Source: Elstera cyanobacteriorum (GTDB taxonomy: Bacteria > Pseudomonadota > Alphaproteobacteria > Elsterales > Elsteraceae). From it: a stretch of DNA of 64,000 nucleotides. Below are positions 51,793-60,306 of this stretch, piece by piece. The first letter of the stretch is position 1. Every line of letters begins with the position of its first letter. The stretch covers positions 190,814 through 254,813 of the forward strand of contig NZ_NOXS01000035.1 of the NCBI RefSeq assembly GCF_002251735.1. The letters run 5' to 3'. A model generated the notes under the pieces. It ran no database searches, had not been told where the DNA came from, and saw only the letters and a program-made list of their open reading frames with translations. Both the position numbers and the translations under genes were made by a program.

Positions 51793-52493
51793 CTAAAACG
51801 CCGCCGAGGCGTCGTCGCCAGACGGGCGAAAGAGCTGCGAGAAAGGCGAGGCCGGGGCCACGGGCGGCGGGGCTTGCGGTTCAGGCGGCGGAACGGACGG
51901 CGGCGGGGCTTGCAGAGGAGGGGGTGCCAGAAAAGCCTCTGCCGGGGCGGCGATGGCCTCTGGCCAGCGGGTCAAGCCTTCCCCGGCGGCAAGGCGCCCG
52001 CGGCGGCTTAGGGCCGTCACCGTCTCTGGGCCAATCGGAACCGCGAAATGCCGCTGAAAACCCGCCCGCCGCAAATCGGGGGGCAATCCGCCGAGTGGCA
52101 GAGCGCCAGGACGACTGGGATCGCCGCCCCTGCTGCGGGATCGAGACGACCGTGACTGAGCTGATGAAACTCCTGCTCCACCCCCAGCGTGAAATCCCGC
52201 CCCACCTGACTGAGCGGCTGCGCGTGCAGCACCAGCGCATAGGCTTGGGTGTCGGGATGGCTGCGATTGAGAAGCAGCGCCGCCCGGTCCCGGCCGGGGA
52301 ATAAATGCAGGTTTCGGCTGATATCGGGGGCCGGGCCATTGGTTGGGGCCTGGCTATGGGCAAGGAAATCGCTGACGGCCCACTCCGCCCATCCGTGGGG
52401 AAGCGCTAGAATGCCAGGGGTGATCCGCGTTTTCGCCCAAGTTTCGAACAGGGGCCAGAAATCCTGCGGTGTGACGGGGCGGGTATCGGCCAT
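51793..52493 (-). pseudogene. Frameshifted unassigned gene of the R-body-linked set
   Basis: Coding character shifts frame inside this gene. The first part (52493 down to about 52100) reads MADTRPVTPQDFWPLFETWA through DPAAGAAIPVVLAL and then degenerates to an improbable tail ending at 52017. The continuation LPLGGLPPDLRRAGFQRHF through a proline-rich tail (PPPSVPPPEPQAPPPVAP) is in another frame and ends at 51793. A one-base insertion or two-base deletion near 52098-52110 would give about 233 residues. It may be a real mutation, an assembly error or, less likely, recoding. The function is unknown. Confidence 0.6.
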
Positions 52494-52503
52494 GGGAACG
52501 TTC

Positions 52504-55500
52504 CTACAGCAAAGCGGCGGTTTGGGCGGGCAGGAAGAGGCCGATTGCGCCGCTCTGCTGCAACGTACCGAGCATGCGCGGCACTTGCTGCGGCGCCTGC
52601 GGATCGACCGCCGTCAATTGGGTTACCACCCCCGGGGCCAAGGGAGTATCGAGCAGCGAACCATCCAAAATCAGCCTGTTGCCCGTGGCCTGATAGAGGG
52701 CAAACGGCGTCGGGCAACGCGGCAAGCCTTGGGCGAGGGCCAAAAGCTGCGGCTGGTGCGCCCGCAGCAGCGACCAGAGCGTTTCATCCGGCCCGTCGAA
52801 GAGCGGCATCGCCGCAACGGTTGCGGGCGGTAGGCCGATCCCATAGGCCGGGTCGGAGAGAATGGATTGAACCCGGCGCGTTAAGGCTGCCAAAAGGTCG
52901 CCGTAAGCGGCTGCCGTCATCAGCCCCGCCTGGGCGGGCAGCAAATCCAGAATTGTCCGCTCGTGATAGCCCACAGCCTCCCACGGCAGCGGGCGCTGTT
53001 TATAGGCCGCCAGCGCGGTATAGAGCTGGGGCAGGTTTGCTGCCTCGAAGCGAATGTCTTGCCCCATCGGCACCAGCACCCGGATGATCGACAGGGGGTC
53101 GCGATCATTGGGATACTGGCGGATGTGCGCCTCAATCGCCCCCCATTGGGCCGTGCGCACGGATTGCAGGTTCGAGAGGCCGGTATTGATCGCCGCCAAT
53201 ACACCGAGGCGATCTTTCAGCCCGTCCGTAATTTGCGGCTGATTGTGGGCCGTTAACGCCGCCTGCATCGCGGTCCAGGCCTGCCGCGTCATCACGCGCA
53301 ATTCGGTCGTATAGAGCGTTGAAAGGATAATGCCATCCGGCGCACAGAGCGGCGCCAGGGCTGGCAGCAGCGAGGCGGAAAGCGAGAAATCCAGCACAAT
53401 GGCTTGGGCCCGGATCCCCGCCGCCAGCATCGGGGCCACCAGCGCGTCCCGCAGGTTCTGTGCGGTCCAAGTCGCAAACGTCCCCCAGCCCCCAGCGCCT
53501 TGGTTCAACACCAGCAGCCCCAAGGTTCGGTCCACCCCCGCCGCCGGCGGCGGCAGGGCGAGGTCATGGGCCAGGGTGCCCGGGGTCTGTGTCAGGGTCA
53601 GCCCGAAGGCTTGCGCGGGGAAGTAACTCGGCGGGAAATCGCCGGGCGGGCCGCCATTGCGCTGGATGCTGCTGAGTTTGAGGTAAGGCGCCTGCCCGTC
53701 GGTAAGGGCCAGCAAGACCGGATTGGCCGGTTCAGGATTATTCGCGCGGGTGTAGATTTCCATCATCGCCCGGGTGGTCGCGCGCAGCGACCGGCGGCGC
53801 CCATATTCTTCGATCCGCGCGGTATGGCGCTGGTAGGATTTGACCAGATCGCGCAAAGCCAGAACCGGCAACCCCCAGATATACGAGAGTTGCGGCCAGC
53901 CATCCGGCGGTTCGGCCACGGTGAGGTCGAAGACCAGCGGCGCATAGGTCAATTGCCCCAGCGGCACTGGCGTTGCCCAAAACACCCGCAACACCCCCGC
54001 CTGCGGCTCGGCGTTCAGGACCATCACCCCGGCGTGCTGCGCCACATAGGCTTGCACAACCGGTTGTACTAGCTCAATCAAAGTCTCCCGGCTGGCATTG
54101 GGCGCGCTCGCAAACAAGCGGGTCGAGAGGACCGCCGTTGGTTCTAAGTCTTCGGGATGGGGGTAGCGCGTATAATCGGCCTGAAGCTGCGCGGCAAAGG
54201 CCTGGACGACGGCGAACTCCACCTCCCATTCCTCGCGGAAGGAGAATATCCCCGCCACCGCCTGCACAAGGCCGCTCATCACCTGTTGTTGCTGCGTGAG
54301 GAAGGCGGCGCGGTCGGTCAAATGCGCTTCGATTTGATTGGAAACCCATTGGGCAAAGCCGATCATCGTCACAAGGCCATTATAGGCCGGTTGCCAGTCC
54401 GAATAGGCGGCGATGCTGTTCTGCAAGCCATTCGGCACCGCAACCAAAGCGTCGGCATTGGCAAGATTGGTCGTGAAAAAACTATCGAACGCCGCCGCAA
54501 AGCCAGGATCGGCGGGCAGCGCGTAAGCCGCCGAAAACTGTTGAAGCTGGATCAACAGCAGGCGCCGCAGCGCCGGGTCTTGCTGCGCTTCCGCCGCTGC
54601 GACCGAGAGCGGCAGAAGCTGCGGCGGAATAAGGGCGCGTTCATGGGCAACGACGGTATCGAGCTGCTGGGTCAGGTCCGGCGTCGTCGGCGACAGCAGC
54701 TTGTAAAGCCGCTCGAACCGCTTCGGCGCCTTATGGGCCGAGGGCGACTCGCCCGCAAACGCTTGGCGCAGCATGACGATATATTCGTTGATATAATAGA
54801 GATAGCCGGGGAACGGCATGCCGTCCGGCCCTTGAATGATACCGTTTCTTAACTGCACCCATTGCTCCCGCGCCTCGACCGTATCGTAGCGCGGCAAGCC
54901 AACGTCGATGAGTTCGGACTTGCAGGCGGCGCGATAGGGCGCCCCCATCGCCTCCGTCACGGGATCGGGGTCGGGGTCCGGCACCTGGTTCGCGGCACCG
55001 TGCTGGGGATCAGGGGGCGCATCGTCCACTGGATCGGTTGCAGGCGGCGGCGGTGGGCGCAAAAGATCGGCCTGAAAGGTCGGCGCGTTGTGGTAGAGCA
55101 GCGTATAAAATTCCAGGCGATACTGTTGCAGCGCCAAGAGCACGCAGTTCTGAATCCGCCGGAATAGTGGATACCAGACGGCAGGCGGCAGATCGGGATT
55201 GATCACGATCTGGGTATCCCAATCATTCACCCCCTGCTGCCAATCGCCTTCCAAATATTTGATGGCGCGACCACCTTTCAGAAAAAACAGCACATTGCCG
55301 CTGGGGTCTTCCAAGGTCAGGCGGTTGCGGAGATCGAGCAGCTTATCGCGCAGCCAGACCGACAGCCAGGGCTGGGCGGTGATAATCTTGGTCAAGGCGC
55401 CGCTGACCTCGATCTTCACTTCATTGTTATCAAGTTTTTGCTGGGTTTCGATTTGGAACGGCACCAGCAGCCGATACAGGTAAAAACTATCGATAAAATA

Positions 55501-56214
55501 GATCGCCTGAACGCTGGCATAACCGCTCACCGCGTCTTCCAGCGCGTCCAGCGCCGCCCGCAGTTGGGCGCAATAGCGTTGAAGCTGCTGCCAATTGGTC
55601 GCCGTCTCGATCTTAAGGTTCAACTGATCTAAATTTTGCCGCGCTTGACTGAGCGTCGGAATCCGCCAGCGGGACGAACCGGGGATGGCGAAAAACCGCT
55701 CAAGCAGCAGGGATGCGAGGCCCCAGCTTTCCAGCAAGGCCGCCTCGACCTCCCCGGCAGGGTCGGGCCGCGCCGTCGCCAGGGCGGCATCGATCCCCCG
55801 ACGGGCCGATTTTTCCAACTGCCGTGCCCGGCGCAGCTGATCGTCGGCCAGCGGTACGGGAAGGCCCTCATACCCCTCCCCCGGGCCGACGCCAAGCAGG
55901 CGGGGCATGGCGGCATCGAAGCTGAAAAACTGGCTCAGCGCCGCCGATTCGGCCTGTAGCGCCGCATCGGGCGATCCGCTGTCGCGCCCGGCATCGCGCA
56001 CGATCCCCTGATATTCGGTTTCCAGCGACTGCATTGGGTGAACGGCCACCGATTTCCACGACAGCGCCATATCGTGGGGGATCGCCGGAACCACGGTCTG
56101 ATGGGTACTAGCCGAAACCTTTTGCGCCACCAGCGTTAGGCAATCTTCCCCAGGGTCGGTGAAGACGGCGGCATTGGGCACCCCGATGACTGCGTGATGA
56201 CGTCGTTTGACCAC
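52504..56214 (-). CDS. 1236-residue protein with nucleotidyltransferase-like motif, R-body-linked
   Basis: A very large soluble protein. Near residues 308-335, FFLKGGRAIKYL followed by NDWDTQIVINP matches the Pol-beta nucleotidyltransferase pattern hGG...DxD. After a proline/aspartate-rich linker (about 385-420), SELIDVGLP and YYINEYIVMLRQAF with a basic KAPKRFERLYKLL could be the third-carboxylate strand and helical part of such a fold. The remaining 800 residues are helical and then alpha/beta, without known motifs. Start GTG 56214 follows GGGGGAGG. It may be a toxin or modifying enzyme delivered or deployed with R-bodies; this is inference. Confidence 0.75.
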   Translation of the reverse strand: MVKRRHHAVIGVPNAAVFTDPGEDCLTLVAQKVSASTHQTVVPAIPHDMALSWKSVAVHPMQSLETEYQGIVRDAGRDSGSPDAALQAESAALSQFFSFDAAMPRLLGVGPGEGYEGLPVPLADDQLRRARQLEKSARRGIDAALATARPDPAGEVEAALLESWGLASLLLERFFAIPGSSRWRIPTLSQARQNLDQLNLKIETATNWQQLQRYCAQLRAALDALEDAVSGYASVQAIYFIDSFYLYRLLVPFQIETQQKLDNNEVKIEVSGALTKIITAQPWLSVWLRDKLLDLRNRLTLEDPSGNVLFFLKGGRAIKYLEGDWQQGVNDWDTQIVINPDLPPAVWYPLFRRIQNCVLLALQQYRLEFYTLLYHNAPTFQADLLRPPPPPATDPVDDAPPDPQHGAANQVPDPDPDPVTEAMGAPYRAACKSELIDVGLPRYDTVEAREQWVQLRNGIIQGPDGMPFPGYLYYINEYIVMLRQAFAGESPSAHKAPKRFERLYKLLSPTTPDLTQQLDTVVAHERALIPPQLLPLSVAAAEAQQDPALRRLLLIQLQQFSAAYALPADPGFAAAFDSFFTTNLANADALVAVPNGLQNSIAAYSDWQPAYNGLVTMIGFAQWVSNQIEAHLTDRAAFLTQQQQVMSGLVQAVAGIFSFREEWEVEFAVVQAFAAQLQADYTRYPHPEDLEPTAVLSTRLFASAPNASRETLIELVQPVVQAYVAQHAGVMVLNAEPQAGVLRVFWATPVPLGQLTYAPLVFDLTVAEPPDGWPQLSYIWGLPVLALRDLVKSYQRHTARIEEYGRRRSLRATTRAMMEIYTRANNPEPANPVLLALTDGQAPYLKLSSIQRNGGPPGDFPPSYFPAQAFGLTLTQTPGTLAHDLALPPPAAGVDRTLGLLVLNQGAGGWGTFATWTAQNLRDALVAPMLAAGIRAQAIVLDFSLSASLLPALAPLCAPDGIILSTLYTTELRVMTRQAWTAMQAALTAHNQPQITDGLKDRLGVLAAINTGLSNLQSVRTAQWGAIEAHIRQYPNDRDPLSIIRVLVPMGQDIRFEAANLPQLYTALAAYKQRPLPWEAVGYHERTILDLLPAQAGLMTAAAYGDLLAALTRRVQSILSDPAYGIGLPPATVAAMPLFDGPDETLWSLLRAHQPQLLALAQGLPRCPTPFALYQATGNRLILDGSLLDTPLAPGVVTQLTAVDPQAPQQVPRMLGTLQQSGAIGLFLPAQTAALL

Positions 56215-56348
56215 CGCTCGCCTCCCCCGATCCCCGCCAAAAGGCGGCCCGTTCGCTGAGCCTGACGACCAGCGTTGCTACCGTCGATTTAAACTGTGCC
56301 TAAGGTGCCGACGCCCTGCTTCCAATCTTGGCGACAGGGTAGCTCGAC

Positions 56349-56930
56349 TTACCCGCCTTTCGGCCCGGACAAGGGTTGGACCGTTGCCTGAACCGCGCGC
56401 TGTATCCCCTGGTCCGCGCTGGCCACCGCCGCCGCCAAGGCGGCCTGCGACGTCGCCTGCGCCTGCGCTACGATCTGGGCGATGCCCTGATCGGCGGCCT
56501 GGATTGCTTGGTCGAGCGATGGAACCGTCGCCGCCGCCACGGCCTGCGCCGTGGCTTGTGCGGCAGCTTGCATGGCCTGTTGCGCGCTGACCGTCATGCT
56601 CTCGACTGCGGCGGTGCCACTGGCGAGCGCGGCGGTCAGTTGCTTCTGGATCAGGGCTTCCGTCGCCTGGATCGCCGCCTCGGCGGAGGTGATCGAGCCA
56701 ATGGCCGCCGTGTCGGCAGCCTCCAGCGCCCCAACCACCGGCGCCGCCGCCAGATCGGGCAAGGCCCCGCCCGTGGGATCGACTTCCGAATAGCTCGGCA
56801 CCAAGATCGACTCGGGCGGCACATGGGTCGGCGGGGCGTCGCTTGTCTCGGCAGGGGGCGGGTCTACCGCCGGACTACCGTTCGCCGGACCGCTGGCAGG
56901 CTTGACAGCCGAAGAGGAAGGTTTCCGCAT
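56349..56930 (-). CDS. Ala/Gln-rich helical protein of the R-body-linked set
   Basis: A 193-residue protein. The first 65 residues are Pro/Ser-rich and probably disordered. The rest is an almost uninterrupted Ala/Gln/Val/Thr helix with repeats such as DQAIQAADQGIAQIVAQAQ and SADQGIQRAVQA, able to form a coiled coil. The composition resembles RebB C-terminal helices but the RebB N-terminal motif is absent. ATG 56930 with GGGGATC upstream is preferred; 56942 is an alternative. Between it and the 1236-residue gene are 134 bp with a small CCGCC/GGCGG hairpin. Confidence 0.68.
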   Translation of the reverse strand: MRKPSSSAVKPASGPANGSPAVDPPPAETSDAPPTHVPPESILVPSYSEVDPTGGALPDLAAAPVVGALEAADTAAIGSITSAEAAIQATEALIQKQLTAALASGTAAVESMTVSAQQAMQAAAQATAQAVAAATVPSLDQAIQAADQGIAQIVAQAQATSQAALAAAVASADQGIQRAVQATVQPLSGPKGG

Positions 56931-56977
56931 GATGATCCCCATTAATCCGCGTATGTCCCTGTCCCGGGGGCAGGTGG

Positions 56978-58075
56978 TTATGCCGCCGGCGGTTCAGGGG
57001 GCTGGCTGGGCGTCGCGATCCCCTCCAGGGTGGTTGCCGGGGTGACCTGGGGCCGCAGACCATAGAACCGCAGCGTGATGACACCCGTCGGCCCGAGCGC
57101 CAAGGTGACTTGCTGATCGCCCGACCGCACGGGATAGAGGCACGAGGCGCCATCCTGCCCCAGAAATCCGCGCTCCACCCGATTGCCAGCCAGCACCGAT
57201 TGCGCCCCCGAAAGGTAGCGCTGGACCAAAACCCGCGCAGCGTCGCCCGTCTCGGCCTGAAAGATCGTGTTTTGCGCGATCAACTGCGCGCCCTCTGATA
57301 GACGGGCAAAGCCGATCATTTTCCCGGACTGGATCCATGTCGCAACGGCGCGCGAAACTTCGCCCGGTGGCACCAACCCGTCCACCTGCGGCGAATCGAG
57401 GGTTCCGAACAACAGGGGCAACAAGGTTGCGAGCGCCGCCCCGGCCTGCTGTGACCGCTGGTCCGCCGTTGTCCCACTCGGCAGCCGCCCGCAATAGCTC
57501 ATATAAAAGCGGAAATAATCGACAAATTCCTGCGCCGTCCGCGCCTGTTGAACGGCAAACGTCGCCGCTTCCGTCGCTGGAATCGTCTGGCTACCAAGCG
57601 GCTGGACGGCCAATTGGTAAAGCGCCGCCTGATCTTCGAAGGTCATGAACTGAAACAGCGTCGATTGGGCAACCCCAGCTTGGGTTAGAAACGCCGTCCC
57701 CTGCGCCAGATCGGCGCCGGTTAGAAGCTGATGATCGGTCAGGACACGGCTCACCTGCGCGGTGATCGGCGGGGTCGTATCGCCTGTTTCGGCCCGTCCC
57801 AGGATGCGGAGGTCGGCCGCCCCTAGGGTCAGCAGCTTGACCGGGCCAACCATCAGCCCCAGCGTCGGCAAATACGCAAAGCGCGAGGTGTGCAACCCTT
57901 GCTGAACCTGGGCAAGCAAGGTGCTTTCGTCCGGGAAATTATACTGATGCATGGGCGAGGCTATCGCCCACGACAGCCATTCCTGACCGCCGTCGATGAA
58001 CGCAAGCGCCAACCGTCCAAGGTCGGACATCGCCGCCGGGGTCTGCATCACTCGGCCCGCTAGCACTACACTCAT
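56978..58075 (-). CDS. Unassigned protein of the R-body-linked set
   Basis: A 365-residue protein unlike any family I know. It contains SVVLAGRVMQTPAAMSDLG, WLSWAIASPMHQYNFPDE, a helical middle (TAQEFVDYFRFYMSYCGRL) and a C-terminal beta part, CLYPVRSGDQQVTLALGP, with a Pro-rich end. No signal peptide. It lies between the RebB-like genes and the Ala-rich gene, in the same direction with short gaps. Confidence 0.72.
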   Translation of the reverse strand: MSVVLAGRVMQTPAAMSDLGRLALAFIDGGQEWLSWAIASPMHQYNFPDESTLLAQVQQGLHTSRFAYLPTLGLMVGPVKLLTLGAADLRILGRAETGDTTPPITAQVSRVLTDHQLLTGADLAQGTAFLTQAGVAQSTLFQFMTFEDQAALYQLAVQPLGSQTIPATEAATFAVQQARTAQEFVDYFRFYMSYCGRLPSGTTADQRSQQAGAALATLLPLLFGTLDSPQVDGLVPPGEVSRAVATWIQSGKMIGFARLSEGAQLIAQNTIFQAETGDAARVLVQRYLSGAQSVLAGNRVERGFLGQDGASCLYPVRSGDQQVTLALGPTGVITLRFYGLRPQVTPATTLEGIATPSQPPEPPAA

Positions 58076-58100
58076 GGCTCAATCCTCGCTGCCATCGGCC

Positions 58101-58451
58101 TTAGCCCGATGGAAATTCTTTCAACACCGTTGCCGCCGCCGACCCGATATTGCCGAAGTCGGTTGTGGCATTGGTCATCATAGACTGTGCGAGGGTCATA
58201 GCCTTAGCGTATTTATCTTCCCCGGTAGCGAGATATTGCGCCATTGCAACCCCAACTGCCGTGGTGGCGATGGTGGAGATATTGCGCAGGGCATCGGCCG
58301 CATCCTGAACGGTGATCGCCGCCGTCTGCGCGACCGATTGATAGGCTTTCCCCGCGCCGCTGGTTAGCACCACCTGTGGGCTCATCGTCGCGGTTTGAAC
58401 CTGATTGATGACATCAACGATCTGGGCGTTGACGGAGGTCGGGTCGGACAT
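58101..58451 (-). CDS. Divergent RebB-family R-body protein
   Basis: A 116-residue protein. The start DPTSVNAQIVDVINQVQT matches the (A/T)xVNxQITDxVTQxNT motif of RebB, and SVAQTAAITVQDAADALRN fits the following helix. The C-terminal half (MTLAQSMMTNATTDFGN) is longer and different from the four close paralogues. RebB proteins make up or assist the R-body ribbon. It may be a structural minor subunit or an assembly protein. Confidence 0.75.
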   Translation of the reverse strand: MSDPTSVNAQIVDVINQVQTATMSPQVVLTSGAGKAYQSVAQTAAITVQDAADALRNISTIATTAVGVAMAQYLATGEDKYAKAMTLAQSMMTNATTDFGNIGSAAATVLKEFPSG

Positions 58452-58489
58452 GGGGCCTCCCTAAGGCGGCAAAAGGGGAAGGGGGACGG

Positions 58490-58996
58490 CTAATTCTGAG
58501 TGCCGGGCGGCGTATCCTGCCCGGTATTGCTGGGCACGGTCGCGGCGGCAGCATCGGTGGCGAGTTGCTGAAGATCGGTCGTCGCGGTCGCGGCAACGGT
58601 CCCGCCGGTCGCAACCTGAGCCTTCAGCACGGCGATTGCCGCCTCGCCTTCTTTTAAGGCCGCCGCCGTCACTTGCTCTGGCGTTGGCGGCGTCCCCGGC
58701 CCCGGTAACGGCGCGACGGTGGGCGGCGGCGGGGCGGGCGGCGGCGGGGGCGCGGGCGGCAGGGGCAACGGTACCCCCAGCATGCGGGCGCAGGCCGCCG
58801 TTACGGCAGCAGAGCTGGTCATCCCGGCGTTCTGCTGGCGGTTGACGGCATTATACATCGCCATCCCCAGCGTCTCGACCATCACCGCATCGAGCATCGC
58901 AAACGCCTGGGACGGGCTTTGGCCCGTCAGCAGCGTCGCTGCGCCGGTGACCGTATCGACCACCCGGTTATTCACCGTTCCGACCAGATCGACCAT
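58490..58996 (-). CDS. RebB-like protein with proline-rich linker
   Basis: A 168-residue protein. Residues 1-75 follow the RebB pattern (VDLVGTVNNRVVDTVTGAAT, then AVMVETLGMAMYNAVNRQQN). A proline-rich linker of about 30 residues (PLPPAPPPPPAPPPPTVAPL) joins it to an Ala/Thr-rich C-terminus. I choose ATG 58996 over an upstream TTG. The linker could allow the C-terminus to project from a ribbon assembly. Confidence 0.72.
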   Translation of the reverse strand: MVDLVGTVNNRVVDTVTGAATLLTGQSPSQAFAMLDAVMVETLGMAMYNAVNRQQNAGMTSSAAVTAACARMLGVPLPLPPAPPPPPAPPPPTVAPLPGPGTPPTPEQVTAAALKEGEAAIAVLKAQVATGGTVAATATTDLQQLATDAAAATVPSNTGQDTPPGTQN

Positions 58997-59054
58997 CCTG
59001 AAATTCCCCTGCAAACAGGCCGCGACGCCCCAAGGTTCGCCCGGCTGAAAACGT

Positions 59055-59282
59055 TTAAGGCGGCTTTGTCATGCCCGCTGCCCCCGCCGAGATGATCATC
59101 GCCAGCACCTGGGCGAGCGCCGCCGTGCCAATCGTCTGCCCGCGCTGCTGGGCTGCGACGGCGTTATTCATCGCCAGCCCGATACTGTCGGCCATCGCGA
59201 GATAGGTCATGCCCATCGCAACCGATGGCGCGGTCCCCACCTCAAGCTCGACCGACCCGCTGGAAGACGCGGCACCCGCCAT
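59055..59282 (-). CDS. Short RebB-like protein
   Basis: A 75-residue protein matching the central part of RebB: TAPSVAMGMTYLAMADSIGLAMNNAVAAQQRGQTI corresponds to the AxAMGNLYxATxxALxxAxxNAxxAQQQ segment of its neighbours (quoted in part only), but the N-terminal VNSQITD motif is replaced by a Ser/Gly-rich stretch. Same direction as, and 58 bp before, the 168-residue gene. Confidence 0.7.
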   Translation of the reverse strand: MAGAASSSGSVELEVGTAPSVAMGMTYLAMADSIGLAMNNAVAAQQRGQTIGTAALAQVLAMIISAGAAGMTKPP

Positions 59283-59346
59283 CGCCTTAGCCTCTCAGAC
59301 GCGCGGGGGCGAAAGGGGACCGGGCGAGCCGATCCCCCAGACCAAA

Positions 59347-59619
59347 TTAGACGAGGCCCAGCACTTCGCTGGTCGCAACGCCCGTGGTCGCCGTATCGAG
59401 GACCAGCAGGGTCGAGACCGCCTGGGTCGTCGAGGCCTGCATGGTCACATAGCTTTGCTGCGCGTTGTTGGTGGCATTATGGGCCGCGTTCGACAGCGCC
59501 TGGCTGGTTGCAACGAACAGATTGCCCATCGCAACCGCCGGGGCATCGCCCAGAACCTTGGTGTTGACCTGGGTGATCGAGTCGGTGATCTGGCTGTTGA
59601 TCGAAGTCGGGAAGGCCAT
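59347..59619 (-). CDS. rebB4: RebB-family R-body protein, paralogue 4
   Basis: A 90-residue RebB protein: MAFPTSINSQITDSITQVNT, PAVAMGNLFVATSQALSNAA, HNATNNAQQSYVT and a C-terminal VLDTATTGVATSEVLG. It is the most divergent of the four full-length paralogues. RebB-family proteins are small hydrophobic-helix subunits that polymerise into the coiled R-body ribbon. No signal peptide, as expected for cytoplasmic assembly. Paralogue numbers are mine. Confidence 0.88.
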   Translation of the reverse strand: MAFPTSINSQITDSITQVNTKVLGDAPAVAMGNLFVATSQALSNAAHNATNNAQQSYVTMQASTTQAVSTLLVLDTATTGVATSEVLGLV

Positions 59620-59676
59620 GCTTAAGGCTCCTTATGGATGGGTTTGAGAGGTCTGCAACCCCTTACGTATCCTCGT

Positions 59677-59946
59677 TTATTTGCCGAGGATCTTGGTGGT
59701 CGCCGCCCCGGTCGATGCGGTATCGAGGGAGTAGAGCAACGCCACCCCCGCCGTTGTCGCCGCCTGAGCGGTTACGAACATCTGCTGCTGGGCCATCGTC
59801 GCGTTATGGGCGGCATTCGCCAGCGCTTGTGCGGTCGCCTGGTAGAGATTCCCCATAGCGACCGCCGGCGAGATGGCGACAACCTGCGTATTGGCCTGGG
59901 TTACAGAATCAGTGATCTGATTGTTAACAGCAGTTGGGAAGGCCAT
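59677..59946 (-). CDS. rebB3: RebB-family R-body protein, paralogue 3
   Basis: An 89-residue RebB protein: MAFPTAVNNQITDSVTQANT, AVAMGNLYQATAQALANAAH, MAQQQMFVTAQAATTAGVAL and LYSLDTASTGAATTKILGK. It shares the middle helix with paralogues 1 and 2 but differs in the loop after residue 20 (QVVAISP in place of KVLGDAP) and at the C-terminus. Confidence 0.9.
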   Translation of the reverse strand: MAFPTAVNNQITDSVTQANTQVVAISPAVAMGNLYQATAQALANAAHNATMAQQQMFVTAQAATTAGVALLYSLDTASTGAATTKILGK

Positions 59947-59989
59947 GGGAAACCGTTCCTTATATCAGAAAACCAATCGGTTCCGCCGG

Positions 59990-60259
59990 TTAGGCCGACA
60001 GAATATCCTTGGTGGCAACGCCGGCTGCCGCTGTATCCAGCGAATAGAGCGTGGCAACGCCCATCGTGGTCGCGGCCTGGGTCGTGACATAGCTCTGCTG
60101 CTGGGCGTTGGTCGCGTTATGGGCCGCATTCGCCAGCGCCTGCGCCGTCGCCTGATAGAGATTGCCCATTGCAATGGCCGGGGCATCGCCCAGAACCTTG
60201 GTATTGGCTTGCGTTACCGAATCGGTGATTTGGCTGTTAACGGCTGTTGGGAAGGCCAT
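59990..60259 (-). CDS. rebB2: RebB-family R-body protein, paralogue 2
   Basis: An 89-residue RebB protein that differs from paralogue 1 at only a handful of positions over their shared length (for example S6A, D9S, A60T and T79A) before the C-terminus. Motifs: FPTAVNSQITDSVTQANTKV, APAIAMGNLYQATAQALANA, LYSLDTAAAGVATKDI. Ribosome site AAGGATATAAAAC. Confidence 0.92.
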   Translation of the reverse strand: MAFPTAVNSQITDSVTQANTKVLGDAPAIAMGNLYQATAQALANAAHNATNAQQQSYVTTQAATTMGVATLYSLDTAAAGVATKDILSA

Positions 60260-60306
60260 GTTTTATATCCTTCTGAAGAAGCGGGACACCGGGGGTTGGC
60301 GAAGGA

